From Actinomycetota bacterium (GTDB lineage: Bacteria > Actinomycetota > Actinomycetes > S36-B12): DNA of 48,176 bases. A program made the translations under genes and the position numbers. Location of the stretch: positions 76,384 to 124,559 of the forward strand of contig JAUSNB010000057.1 in the NCBI GenBank assembly GCA_030645615.1, read 5' to 3'. Numbering within the stretch: the first letter of the stretch is position 1; each line of letters opens with the position of its first letter. Shown piece after piece: positions 15,996-24,432 of this stretch. Below the pieces are notes generated by a model. That model saw only the letters and a list, made by a program, of their open reading frames with translations, did not search any database and had not been told where the DNA came from.

Positions 15996-17422
15996 CGACC
16001 CCCCTCACGCGACGCCCGCTGCGGGTGAAGATCAGCCTGCTCATGGTCGTCCTGCTCTCGGCGGGACTGCTGGTTTCGTCCTTCATCGCCACGACCGCGC
16101 TCTCCGGATACCTCATGGATCGGGTCGACGAGGCCATGACCGCGGGGACCCGTCCGTTGACGTCCGTTCCGCTGCCCGTAGGCCCCATGGCCTCGCCGGA
16201 CGGCGAGCAGTTCCTCCCGCCCTCGCGCTTCTACATGGCCGTCGTGTTCGCCGACGGAAGCCCGACGCGCGTCATCTCCCACCAGGACGACAACGTGGCA
16301 GCCGTTCCCCTCCTGCCAGGCGTCGCGGACCTCGAGGCGTCGGCGGGGGCCCCCATGACCGTCGGCTCGGCCGCAAGCAGCGGGGATTGGCGGATCCTGG
16401 CCACGTACGTGCCGGAGCTCGGCGGCTGGGTCGTGGTGGGCACCTCCCTCGCGGACCTCGAGGCCACCGTCCGGCGCCTCGTCCTGCTGCAGTTCGTCGT
16501 GGGTGTCGTCGTGGTCGCGGTCGCCGCGGGTGTCGGCTATCTGGTCGTGCGGCGGAGCCTTCGACCCCTCGACGAGATCTCGACAGTGGCGCGCGCGATC
16601 GCCGACGGCGACCTCAGTCAGCGCGTTCCCGCCTTGGGGGGGAGCACCGAGGTGGACCAGTTGGCAACGGCCTTCAACTCGATGGTCACGCGCATCGAGG
16701 AGTCCTTCGACGCGCAGCGGGCATCGGAGCTGCAGGCCCGTGACTCGGAAGAGCGCATGCGCCAGTTCGTGGCGGATGCGAGCCACGAGCTGCGGACCCC
16801 GCTCACGTCGATCCGCGGGTATGCCGAGCTCATCGAGCAGGGTGCTGCGGACGATCCTGCGGAGGCCGTGCGCCGGATCCAGGCGGAGTCAGCCCGCATG
16901 GGCAGCCTCGTCGACGACATGCTCATGCTGGCGCGGCTTGATGAGGAGCGCACGATGGACGTGGCCCCCATCGACCTGCTGGAGGTCGTCATTGACGCGG
17001 CGGCGTCCGCGCGGGCTGCTGCACCGGGCCGTTCCATCGAGGTGCTGAGCACCGACGGCTCGACAGCGATGGTCTCGGGCGACGGTGAGAGGCTGCGCCA
17101 GGCCGTCGACAACCTGCTGTCGAATGCCATTCGCTACTCGCCGGACAGTGAGCCCGTGACGATCACGGTGCGGGTCGACGACGACTGGTGCCATGTCCTC
17201 GTGACAGACCGCGGAGCCGGGCTCGGCCCCGCGGAGGCCGGCCGGGTGTTCGAGCGCATGTACCGCACGGATGAGGCTCGCTCGCGTGTCCGGGGCGGAT
17301 CGGGCCTGGGCCTGGCCATCGTCAAGTCCGTCGTGGAGGGATATGGCGGTCAGGTGTGGGTGGACAGCACGCCGGGAGCGGGCTGCACCTTCACGATCAG
17401 GCTCCCGCTGCTCAGGCAGTGA
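15992..17422 (+). CDS. Membrane sensor histidine kinase
   Basis: The kinase has 476 residues. Two membrane helices (about 12-35 and 165-187) flank an outside sensor domain of about 130 residues with no recognised ligand motif. A HAMP linker follows (RRSLRPLDEISTVARAI). The phospho-acceptor is H265 in FVADASHELRTPL. The ATPase domain shows an N-box (NLLSNAIRYSPD), a DRGAGLGP motif and GGSGLGLAIVKS. It is the partner of the response regulator it overlaps by ATGA. Because the pair controls an export operon, the sensor may detect an envelope stress or the exported compound (inference). Its 3' end overlaps msrA by 11 bases. Confidence 0.94.
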   Translation: MTTPLTRRPLRVKISLLMVVLLSAGLLVSSFIATTALSGYLMDRVDEAMTAGTRPLTSVPLPVGPMASPDGEQFLPPSRFYMAVVFADGSPTRVISHQDDNVAAVPLLPGVADLEASAGAPMTVGSAASSGDWRILATYVPELGGWVVVGTSLADLEATVRRLVLLQFVVGVVVVAVAAGVGYLVVRRSLRPLDEISTVARAIADGDLSQRVPALGGSTEVDQLATAFNSMVTRIEESFDAQRASELQARDSEERMRQFVADASHELRTPLTSIRGYAELIEQGAADDPAEAVRRIQAESARMGSLVDDMLMLARLDEERTMDVAPIDLLEVVIDAAASARAAAPGRSIEVLSTDGSTAMVSGDGERLRQAVDNLLSNAIRYSPDSEPVTITVRVDDDWCHVLVTDRGAGLGPAEAGRVFERMYRTDEARSRVRGGSGLGLAIVKSVVEGYGGQVWVDSTPGAGCTFTIRLPLLRQ

Positions 17423-18062
17423 CCGCCGGGAGGGCCAGGCCGGTGTTGGCGTGGCATCGGTACCCGTGGGGGTTCTTGTAGAGGTACTGCTGGTGGTAGT
17501 CCTCGGCCAGGTAGTACGGCCGGCCCTCGGCTGGCTCGACCTCGGTGGTGATGGCGGGGTAGCCGCGGGCGGAGATCACGTCGGCATAGGCAGCGCGCGT
17601 GCTGTCGACGAGCGCCCGCTGCTCGCCGGTGGTGTAGTAGACGGCGCTTCGGTACTGGCTCCCCGTGTCGTTGCCCTGTCGGTAGCCCTGGGTCGGGTCG
17701 TGGTTCTCCCAGAATGTCTTGAGCACGTCGTAGGTCGACAGTTCCTCGGGGTCGTACACGACCTGGATCGACTCGGCATGGCCGGTGCGGCCCGTGCAGG
17801 TCTCCTCGTACGTCGGGTTGGGCGTGAAGCCGCCCATGTAGCCGGCGCTCGTGCTGATGACGCCGGGCAGGCGCCAGTACAACTCCTCCGCGCCCCAGAA
17901 GCAGCCCATGGCCAGGTAGATGACGGCGCTCCCTGACGGCCACGGTCCCGTGAGTGACGAGCCGAGCACCGCGTGCGGGGCCGGGCTCGGCAGCACCGCA
18001 GTGGCGCGGCCGGGCAGCGCTGAGGCGGGGTCGACCATGCGTGGGGTGCCGAAGATGCCCAT
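17412..18062 (-). CDS. msrA: Peptide methionine sulfoxide reductase A
   Basis: This 216-residue enzyme reduces the S-form of methionine sulfoxide in proteins. The catalytic cysteine is C54 in GCFWGAEE, followed by GYMGG and a PTYEETCTGRTGHAE segment. A cysteine near the C-terminus (YRCHANTG) could resolve the disulphide. The N-terminus is about 45 residues long, as in actinobacterial forms. ATG 18062 is preceded at 6 bases by TAGTCT, the leaderless pattern. It diverges from metB with 35 bases between the start codons and converges on the kinase gene. Confidence 0.95.
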   Translation of the reverse strand: MGIFGTPRMVDPASALPGRATAVLPSPAPHAVLGSSLTGPWPSGSAVIYLAMGCFWGAEELYWRLPGVISTSAGYMGGFTPNPTYEETCTGRTGHAESIQVVYDPEELSTYDVLKTFWENHDPTQGYRQGNDTGSQYRSAVYYTTGEQRALVDSTRAAYADVISARGYPAITTEVEPAEGRPYYLAEDYHQQYLYKNPHGYRCHANTGLALPAVTA

Positions 18063-18068
18063 CGGGCA

Positions 18069-18074
18069 AGACTA
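18069..18074 (-). promoter_or_regulatory. -10-like box TAGTCT of msrA (minus strand)
   Basis: On the minus strand TAGTCT is 6 bases before ATG 18062. It is separated by 10 bases from the plus-strand metB box, so the -35 region of each promoter lies within the other's transcribed region. Confidence 0.6.
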
Positions 18075-18084
18075 CGACGCCCCG

Positions 18085-18090
18085 TAGGCT
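18085..18090 (+). promoter_or_regulatory. -10-like box TAGGCT of metB
   Basis: TAGGCT ends 7 bases before ATG 18098, consistent with a leaderless metB mRNA. No Shine-Dalgarno sequence is present. Confidence 0.6.
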
Positions 18091-18097
18091 TCGGCAC

Positions 18098-19249
18098 ATG
18101 GACGGATTCGACACCCGCGCTATCCACGCCGGGCAGGAGCCTGACCCCCTCACCGGGGCTGTCGTCCCGCCCATCTATCAGGTCTCCACATACGCCCAGG
18201 ACGGCGTCGGCGGACTCCGGGGGGGGTACGAGTACTCGCGCAGCGCCAACCCGACACGCACCGCGCTGCAGGAGTGCCTCGCCGCCCTGGAGGCACCTGG
18301 CATCGACGGGGCGGCGGGGCTGGCCTTCGCCTCGGGGCTGGCCGCCGAGGACACCCTCATTCGGGCCGTGTGCCGGCCCGGCGATCACGCCGTCATCCCC
18401 GACGACGCCTACGGCGGGACGTACCGGCTGTTCGCTCGCGTCGCAGGGCCGTGGGGGGTCGACCACACGCCGGCGCAGTTGACCTCCCCGGAGTCCGTGG
18501 CCGCAGCCATGGTGCCCGGCCGGACGAGAATGGTCTGGGTCGAGACGCCGACCAACCCGCTGCTCGGCATAGCCGACATCTCCGCGCTTGCGGACGTGGC
18601 GCACGCCGGTGGCGCTCTCCTGGTCGTCGACAACACGTTTGCGTCGCCCTACCTGCAGCAGCCGCTCCTCCTCGGGGCCGACGTCGTCGTCCACAGCACG
18701 ACGAAGTACCTCGGCGGCCACAGCGACGTGGTCGGCGGGGCCCTCGTGGTCAAGGATCGCGAGCTCGCGACGACGCTGGCCTACTACCAGAACGCCATGG
18801 GCGCGGTCCCCGGGCCGTTCGACAGCTGGCTGACCCTCCGCGGAATCAAGACCCTCGGGGTGCGCATGGACCGGCACAGCCAGAACGCACGTGCCGTCGC
18901 CACGTTCCTCGACGGGCACCCCGCCGTCGCACGGGTCCGTTGGCCGGGCCTGCCCGGCCAACCCGGCCACGACGTGGCCGCGCGACAGATGCGTGACTTC
19001 GGCGGCATGGTGTCCTTCCACCATGCCGCGGGCGAGGAAGCCGCGGTCGCGATGTGCGGCCGGACCCGAGTCTTCACGCTGGCCGAGTCGCTCGGCGGGG
19101 TCGAGTCGCTCATCGAGCACCCCGCGCGCATGACGCACGCGTCGGCCGCCGGGAGCCCGCTGGAGGTGCCCGGAGACCTCGTGCGCCTCTCCGTGGGCAT
19201 CGAGACGGTCGACGACCTGCTCGCCGATCTCGATCAGGCCCTGAGGTAG
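18098..19249 (+). CDS. metB: Cystathionine gamma-synthase/lyase
   Basis: This 383-residue PLP enzyme of the Cys/Met metabolism family makes cystathionine from activated homoserine and cysteine, or cleaves it. The PLP lysine is K203 in HSTTKYLGGHSD; YSRSANPTR (about 46-54) and ESLGGVESLIEHPA near the end are family hallmarks. Synthase and gamma-lyase activities cannot be told apart from sequence alone. With cbs at 9 kb it would interconvert cysteine and homocysteine. The mycobacterial counterpart Rv1079 lies beside cbs. The start is leaderless-type and SulP follows 24 bases after the stop. Confidence 0.93.
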   Translation: MDGFDTRAIHAGQEPDPLTGAVVPPIYQVSTYAQDGVGGLRGGYEYSRSANPTRTALQECLAALEAPGIDGAAGLAFASGLAAEDTLIRAVCRPGDHAVIPDDAYGGTYRLFARVAGPWGVDHTPAQLTSPESVAAAMVPGRTRMVWVETPTNPLLGIADISALADVAHAGGALLVVDNTFASPYLQQPLLLGADVVVHSTTKYLGGHSDVVGGALVVKDRELATTLAYYQNAMGAVPGPFDSWLTLRGIKTLGVRMDRHSQNARAVATFLDGHPAVARVRWPGLPGQPGHDVAARQMRDFGGMVSFHHAAGEEAAVAMCGRTRVFTLAESLGGVESLIEHPARMTHASAAGSPLEVPGDLVRLSVGIETVDDLLADLDQALR

Positions 19250-19260
19250 CGAAGCGGCGG

Positions 19261-19266
19261 TAGCCT
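19261..19266 (+). promoter_or_regulatory. -10-like box TAGCCT of the SulP gene
   Basis: TAGCCT lies 7 bases before ATG 19274, in the short gap after metB. The transporter could therefore be expressed independently of metB. Confidence 0.55.
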
Positions 19267-19273
19267 CGCGGCC

Positions 19274-20983
19274 ATGAAGCTCGCGAGCGCGCTCGTGCCC
19301 GTCTGCTTCCGGGGGTACCAGCGCTCGTGGCTGACGGGTGACGTGCTCGCGGGGGCGACCCTGGCCGCGGTCGCCATCCCGGAGACCATGGGCTACACGT
19401 CCATTGCGCAGACTCCCATCGTCACGGGGCTGTACACGATCATCTTCCCGACCATCCTGTTCGTCATCCTCGGCTCGTCGCGGCTGCTGGTCGTGGGTGC
19501 CGACTCGGCCACGGCCGCCCTGCTCGCGGCCGGACTCGGGGCTGCCGCCATCAGTGGCGCTACCCCGGGCTCGCAGGTGTGGCTGGCCTACACGAGCGTC
19601 ATCGCCCTCATCTGCGGCTTCTTCCTCGTCCTCGCACGTGTGTTCCGGCTGGGCTTCCTAGGCGACTTCCTGAGCGCGTCGGTCCTCGTCGGCTTCCTCA
19701 CCGGCGTGGGCGTCCAGGTACTCTCCGGCCAGATCCCCGACATGCTCGGCGTCCCGAAGGGGACCGGCACCTGGATCCAGCAGCAGTGGGACATGCTCAC
19801 GTCCCTCGGGCAGGTCCACTGGCCGACATTCGCGTTCGCGGCGGGGACGCTTGCCATCATCCTGGGGTTCAAGAAGTTCCTGCCCAGGATCCCGGGCGCC
19901 ATCATCGCCGTCGTGCTGTCCATCGTCGTCTCGTCGCTCATCGACGCCTCGGCTGACGGCGTGGCCATCGTCGGGGCAGTGCAGGGCGGCTTCCCGCCGC
20001 TTGGGTTGCCCGAGGGCATCACGCTGACCGATGTCACCGACAACATGGCGACCCTGCTCTCGATCGGCTTCGCGTGCTTCGTGCTGATCGTGGCGCAGAG
20101 CGCCGCGACATCGCGGAGCTTCGCCATGAAGCATGGCCAGTCGGTTGACATCAACCGTGACATCGTCGGCCTGTCGGGCGCGAACTTCGCGGCCGGCCTG
20201 TCCGGCACGTTCGTCGTCAATGGGAGCCCGACCAAGACCCAGATCCTCGACGGGCAGAAGGGCCGCACCCAGCTCGCCAACCTGACGATGTCACTCATCA
20301 CGCTGCTCGTGGTCCTGTTCTTCACCGGATTGCTGGCCAACATGCCCAAGAGCGTGCTAGGCGCCATCGTCTTCCTCATCGGCGTCGACCTCATCGACAT
20401 CGCCGGCCTGCGACTGATCCGGCGCATGCGCCGGGCCGAGTTCGTCATCGCCGCGATCACCGCCGTCGTCGTGTGCGCGGTCGGCGTCGAGCAGGGCATC
20501 ATCCTGGCGATCGTCGTGTCGATCCTGAACATCATCCGCCGGCAGTACAGCCCCAAGGACTTCGTGGTGGGGTTCACGACCGGGGACGAGCCCACGTACC
20601 AGGCAGCGACGCCCGGCCAGCAGAGCCGGCCCGGCCTCATCATCTTCCGGTTCGATGCGGAACTGTTCTACGCCAACGCCAATCGGTACGTCGACGACGT
20701 GCAGCGACTCATCGAGGCGGCCCCTGACCCGGTGGAGTGGCTGGTCATGGACGCTTCGTCCCTCGATGATGTGGACTACTCGGCCGGCAAGTCACTCGAT
20801 GGGCTGCTCGACTACCTGGCGGCCCGCAAGGTGACGCCCGTGCTGGCGCGGGTCGATGCGAACCTCGCGGCGACGCTCGGAACCTACGGCATCCTCGGTC
20901 GCATCGGCGCCGACCACGTCTACGGCAACCTCGTGGACGCCTACCACGCTTTCGAGGCGCGAACCCCGGCACCTGCCAGCTAG
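19274..20983 (+). CDS. SulP-family anion permease with STAS domain
   Basis: This 569-residue transporter has some 10 to 14 membrane helices (about 20-430), beginning with the conserved region GVLAGATLAAVAIPETMGYTSIA-like (about 20-45), and a cytoplasmic STAS domain (about 445-560) with LIIFRFDAELFYANANRY and VMDASSLDDVDYS. SulP proteins carry sulfate, bicarbonate or other anions. Sulphur-metabolism neighbours (metB, msrA, cbs, sulfatase) make sulfate plausible, but bicarbonate is not excluded. Its 3' end overlaps the convergent sulfatase gene by 4 bases. Confidence 0.92.
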   Translation: MKLASALVPVCFRGYQRSWLTGDVLAGATLAAVAIPETMGYTSIAQTPIVTGLYTIIFPTILFVILGSSRLLVVGADSATAALLAAGLGAAAISGATPGSQVWLAYTSVIALICGFFLVLARVFRLGFLGDFLSASVLVGFLTGVGVQVLSGQIPDMLGVPKGTGTWIQQQWDMLTSLGQVHWPTFAFAAGTLAIILGFKKFLPRIPGAIIAVVLSIVVSSLIDASADGVAIVGAVQGGFPPLGLPEGITLTDVTDNMATLLSIGFACFVLIVAQSAATSRSFAMKHGQSVDINRDIVGLSGANFAAGLSGTFVVNGSPTKTQILDGQKGRTQLANLTMSLITLLVVLFFTGLLANMPKSVLGAIVFLIGVDLIDIAGLRLIRRMRRAEFVIAAITAVVVCAVGVEQGIILAIVVSILNIIRRQYSPKDFVVGFTTGDEPTYQAATPGQQSRPGLIIFRFDAELFYANANRYVDDVQRLIEAAPDPVEWLVMDASSLDDVDYSAGKSLDGLLDYLAARKVTPVLARVDANLAATLGTYGILGRIGADHVYGNLVDAYHAFEARTPAPAS

Positions 20984-22590
20984 CCGACGACCCCCGGGAC
21001 GATGATCGAGTCGGCCGTGCGGCAGGTGATGCCACTGCAGGCGCGCATGGCCTGGAGTTGGGAGTACAGGCCCGCAATGAGGGCAGGGTCGGCGCTCGCC
21101 GCGATGTTCGACATCTCGTTCGGGTCGTTGACGAGGTCGTACATCTCCTGCTCGCCGTCGCGGTAGACCACGAACAGCCACTCCTGCGTGCGCAGTGCGC
21201 TGAACATCGGTGGGGCCTGCGGTTGGTAGTCCGGGTCACCGGGGACGGAGCGCCCCATGCTCTCCGAGAGCACCGCCGTGCGCCAGCCTCCCGGCTCCTG
21301 CCCTGTGGTCATGAGCTCGACCAACGACCGTCCATCGGTCCAGTCGGGCGCCTGGGCATCCAGCAACTCCGTGATCGTGGGACCGAGGTCGACCGTGGCG
21401 GTCAGGGCGTCGACTCGGGCCCCTGGTGTCATGCCCGGTCCGATCATGACCATCGGCACCACAGTGTCCTCGCGGAAGGCGGTGCGCTTGCCGTTGGACA
21501 GGCCGTGCACGCCCGCGTGGTAGCCGTTGTCGGACGTGACGATGACCAGCGTGCGGTCGGCGCGCCCGGTGCGCTCGAGTTCGGCCATCACCGCGTCGAC
21601 CGAGTCGGCGACGGACTCGGCCGACTGGGCCCGCTGGCGCCACATGTCGTCGAGCTGAGCCTGCTTCCACGGGGTCAGCGGCTTGAGCTTGCTCATCCAG
21701 GTGGGCTCGTTGGCATTGCGCACGTTGTAGCTGGGGGTGCGCGGGGCGACGGTGTCGACGTGGGTGTTGGCGTTGCGGGCCGCCACGGGCGCGGGCTTGT
21801 GCGGGTTGTAGACCGAGAGCATCGCAAAGAAGCCATCGGGCGCGGACCCGATGAACTCGACGGCGTCGGTGGTGATCACGTCGTTCAGGAAGTCCTCGGG
21901 CTCTGAGCCGTACGCCTTGAGCCGCCCATTCTCGTTGAGCACGTAGTCGTATCCGGTGTACGAATCTCCGCGGCTGACCGGCACCCTCCACTCGGACCAG
22001 CCGGGCGGGATGGTGCGCTCCGTGCCGATGCCCTTGGGGTAGTCGTTGAGGTACTTGCCGAAGAGCGCCGTCGTACGACCGGCCGTCTGCAGCCACACGG
22101 GCAGGCAGTCTGCCTCGGCGCCACTGTCACGGAAGGTCGGCCAGCCGCCCCCGGTCTCGCTGGTGTTGGAGATCACGAGGTGGTTGTGGATGTACTGGCT
22201 CCGCAGGATCGATGCGCGCGACGGGCAGCACAGCGAGTCGGCGACGACCTGGTGGGTGAACGTCATGCCCTCGTCCTGAAGGGCTGCGAGCCGCGGGACC
22301 TCGCGGAACAGGGCCCAGTCGAGGTCGTCGGCGAGCACGAGCACGACGTTGTCGATGTCGTCGATCGATCCGACCTCTGCCGCCGCCTGCGGGGACGTCG
22401 CCGCTGAGTCCGTCGACGCTGGCGAGAGGGCGAGCGCGCCCGCGGTCGGCCGGGCGGCCTCGGCCGGGGGGGTCGATGCCTGGGAAGCTGTCGATGTGAG
22501 TCCGATCACACCGACCGCCGCGAGGGTGGCGAGGGCGGTGACGCCCGCCGTGATGCCCGCGATGGCACGACGACGCTGGTGGTCGGTCAT
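20980..22590 (-). CDS. Secreted sulfatase (formylglycine type)
   Basis: This 536-residue protein has an N-terminal signal or anchor helix (about 9-32). The sulfatase signature CCPSR (121-125) gives C121 as the residue to be converted to formylglycine; metal ligands include D88 and D89 in LVLADDLDW, and later VTSDNGYHAG. It resembles N-acetylglucosamine-6-sulfatase or arylsulfatase-like enzymes acting outside the cell. A formylglycine-generating enzyme must be encoded elsewhere. ATG 22590 overlaps the MFS stop by ATGA, so enzyme and transporter are coupled. The convergent SulP gene could import released sulfate (inference). Confidence 0.92.
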   Translation of the reverse strand: MTDHQRRRAIAGITAGVTALATLAAVGVIGLTSTASQASTPPAEAARPTAGALALSPASTDSAATSPQAAAEVGSIDDIDNVVLVLADDLDWALFREVPRLAALQDEGMTFTHQVVADSLCCPSRASILRSQYIHNHLVISNTSETGGGWPTFRDSGAEADCLPVWLQTAGRTTALFGKYLNDYPKGIGTERTIPPGWSEWRVPVSRGDSYTGYDYVLNENGRLKAYGSEPEDFLNDVITTDAVEFIGSAPDGFFAMLSVYNPHKPAPVAARNANTHVDTVAPRTPSYNVRNANEPTWMSKLKPLTPWKQAQLDDMWRQRAQSAESVADSVDAVMAELERTGRADRTLVIVTSDNGYHAGVHGLSNGKRTAFREDTVVPMVMIGPGMTPGARVDALTATVDLGPTITELLDAQAPDWTDGRSLVELMTTGQEPGGWRTAVLSESMGRSVPGDPDYQPQAPPMFSALRTQEWLFVVYRDGEQEMYDLVNDPNEMSNIAASADPALIAGLYSQLQAMRACSGITCRTADSIIVPGVVG

Positions 22591-23885
22591 GCGCTGGCTG
22601 GCCTCCTCGTGCGGTGCAGGGTCTCGGGCATCACGACAACCAAGATAACCGCTAGCGCGGTCAGCGCCGCACCCGCCGCGAACGCCCACTCGAAATCGTG
22701 CGCGTCGATGAGGTAGCCGGCGGCGAGCGGTCCGATGACGGCGCCCACGTCCGACACCATCTGGAAGGCGGCCACGACGATGCCGCCGCGGCGGCCGCCC
22801 ATGACATCGCCGACGACCGCGGCCGGTGCGGAGCCGAGGAAGGCCGCCGCCATGCCCTGGATCGCCATCGCCAGGAGGAACAGGACCACGCCGGCGGCCC
22901 CTGCCGTGCCCAGGCCGTTGGCGGCAACGTCGGAGAGGGTCAGGACCACCATTCCGATCGTCAGCCCCGAGGTGCCGATGAGGAGGGCCTTCCGGCGGCC
23001 CTCGGTATCGGCCATGCGGCCCGCCGGGAGGAGGAGCACCGCCTGGAGGGCGGCGGAGACGAGGAAGCCGATCCCGGCCAGGGTCGCGCCACGGGACAGC
23101 CCCTCGGTGACGAAGAGCGGCACCGCCGACGAGCGCATGCCGAACACCACGAAGCCGGTGACCAGGTTCGTGCCCAGGGCAGCCTGGTAGGCACGGTCGC
23201 GCAGCGCGTCGCGCAACTGCTCGAGCTTGCCGGCCTGTCCCTCGGAGACCTCTTCCTCCCGTTCGTGGAGGCGCGACCTCGCCAGGAAGACGAGCGTGAC
23301 GACCGACGCGGCCATCAGGGTGATCGCGTAGACGAAGAACGGCGCACGGATGGACCACGCGACGACGAGCCCACCCACGGCCGGTCCGGCGACGCCCCCG
23401 AGCAGGAAGCCGCCCTGGAACGCGCCGGCGGCCCGACCGCGCTGGCCGGAGTCGACGACCCGCAGGAGCAGGGCCATGGCCGACACGCTGAACATGCTGG
23501 AGCCGAGGCCGCCGAGGCCGCGCAGGAGGAGCAGGTGCCCGTAGGTCTGGGAGAAGCCGGCCGCGGCGCTGGAGATGGCCACGATGAGCAGCCCGGTCGC
23601 CAGCACAGACCGCTCGCCGAGCCGGTCCACGAGCGCTCCCGCCAGGGGCGAGGTGACCAGCCGGACGAGGGCGAACACGGAGATGACGGCGCTGGCCTCG
23701 AGGGCCGACACGCCGAAGGACCGGGCGAAGACCGGCAGGGCCGGGGCAAGGATGCCAAACCCCAGGGCGACGCAGAAGGCGACTGCTGACAGGACGGCCA
23801 CCTCGCGCGGCAGCCCAGCGAGCAGTGGAGTTCGGCGGATCGCCCGGCGGAGGCGGCGGGGCCGTCCGTTGTCGGGCGCTGTCAC
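22587..23885 (-). CDS. MFS transporter
   Basis: This 432-residue protein has 12 predicted membrane helices. The loop between helices 2 and 3 contains SPLAGALVDRLGERSVL, the usual MFS motif. A charged central loop (LHEREEEVSEGQAGKLEQL, about 200-218) separates the halves. It looks like a drug- or sugar-efflux type; substrate unknown. GTG 23885 has TAGAGT 6 bases upstream, and the stop overlaps the sulfatase start, forming a two-gene operon. The promoter overlaps that of the divergent TIGR04338 gene. Confidence 0.9.
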   Translation of the reverse strand: MTAPDNGRPRRLRRAIRRTPLLAGLPREVAVLSAVAFCVALGFGILAPALPVFARSFGVSALEASAVISVFALVRLVTSPLAGALVDRLGERSVLATGLLIVAISSAAAGFSQTYGHLLLLRGLGGLGSSMFSVSAMALLLRVVDSGQRGRAAGAFQGGFLLGGVAGPAVGGLVVAWSIRAPFFVYAITLMAASVVTLVFLARSRLHEREEEVSEGQAGKLEQLRDALRDRAYQAALGTNLVTGFVVFGMRSSAVPLFVTEGLSRGATLAGIGFLVSAALQAVLLLPAGRMADTEGRRKALLIGTSGLTIGMVVLTLSDVAANGLGTAGAAGVVLFLLAMAIQGMAAAFLGSAPAAVVGDVMGGRRGGIVVAAFQMVSDVGAVIGPLAAGYLIDAHDFEWAFAAGAALTALAVILVVVMPETLHRTRRPASA

Positions 23886-23891
23886 CGGCGC

Positions 23892-23897
23892 ACTCTA
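23892..23897 (-). promoter_or_regulatory. -10-like box TAGAGT of the MFS gene (minus strand)
   Basis: On the minus strand TAGAGT lies 6 bases before GTG 23885. Its last two bases (23896-23897) are also the first two bases of the divergent plus-strand box. Confidence 0.6.
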
Positions 23898-23901
23898 TCC
23901 T
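23896..23901 (+). promoter_or_regulatory. -10-like box TATCCT of the TIGR04338 gene
   Basis: TATCCT lies 6 bases before GTG 23908. It shares TA with the minus-strand box, so both promoters cannot be melted by polymerase at once. Confidence 0.6.
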
Positions 23902-23907
23902 CCGGCT

Positions 23908-24432
23908 GTGCCCGCCTCCGTCGTCTACGCAGCCGAGGACCAGTGGGCTGCCGTGCTTGACCGGGGTGGCGTGGTGGACTTCTTCGGGTCTCGTCTCGAC
24001 GTCCCGCCTCAGCGCCGCTTCGGCGACCTGGCAGCCGTCCAGACGTACGTGTCATGGGTGCTCCAGCGCCCGGCTGTCCTGGCGGAGTACCCCGAAGCCG
24101 GGCCGGTGGTGGTCCGCGAGCGAGCCGGCCAGTCCAAGGCGCACTATGAGGCGGCCTTGGCGTCGATTGCCATCCCGATGCGGACGGCCTGGGCGGCGCG
24201 CGAGTCGGTCGTGCTGCACGAGGTCGCCCACCACCTGGCCTGCTCCGTTCCTGAGCGGGGCTCGGCTCCAGGCTCGAAGCCGGGGCCGCCAAGCCGCCGC
24301 CAGTGGCACGGGATCGAGTTCCGGCGCGCCATGTGCCGACTGGCCGAGGTCGTCCTGGGCGAGCCGGCCGCACTCCTGCTGCGGGCCGGGTACGAGGAGG
24401 CCGGGCTCCGCACGGTGGCAGGTGCCCGGTGA
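23908..24432 (+). CDS. TIGR04338-like putative zinc metallohydrolase
   Basis: This 174-residue protein carries HEVAHH (H104-E105-x-x-H108), the zinc-binding signature of metallopeptidases, followed by WHGIEFRRAMCRL, which may hold the third ligand. It matches what I recall of the actinobacterial TIGR04338 family, usually found beside a DUF2786 protein, as here. Activity and substrate are unknown. GTG 23908 follows TATCCT by 6 bases. The stop overlaps the DUF2786 start by GTGA. No signal peptide is seen, so it acts in the cytoplasm. Confidence 0.85.
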   Translation: MPASVVYAAEDQWAAVLDRGGVVDFFGSRLDVPPQRRFGDLAAVQTYVSWVLQRPAVLAEYPEAGPVVVRERAGQSKAHYEAALASIAIPMRTAWAARESVVLHEVAHHLACSVPERGSAPGSKPGPPSRRQWHGIEFRRAMCRLAEVVLGEPAALLLRAGYEEAGLRTVAGAR

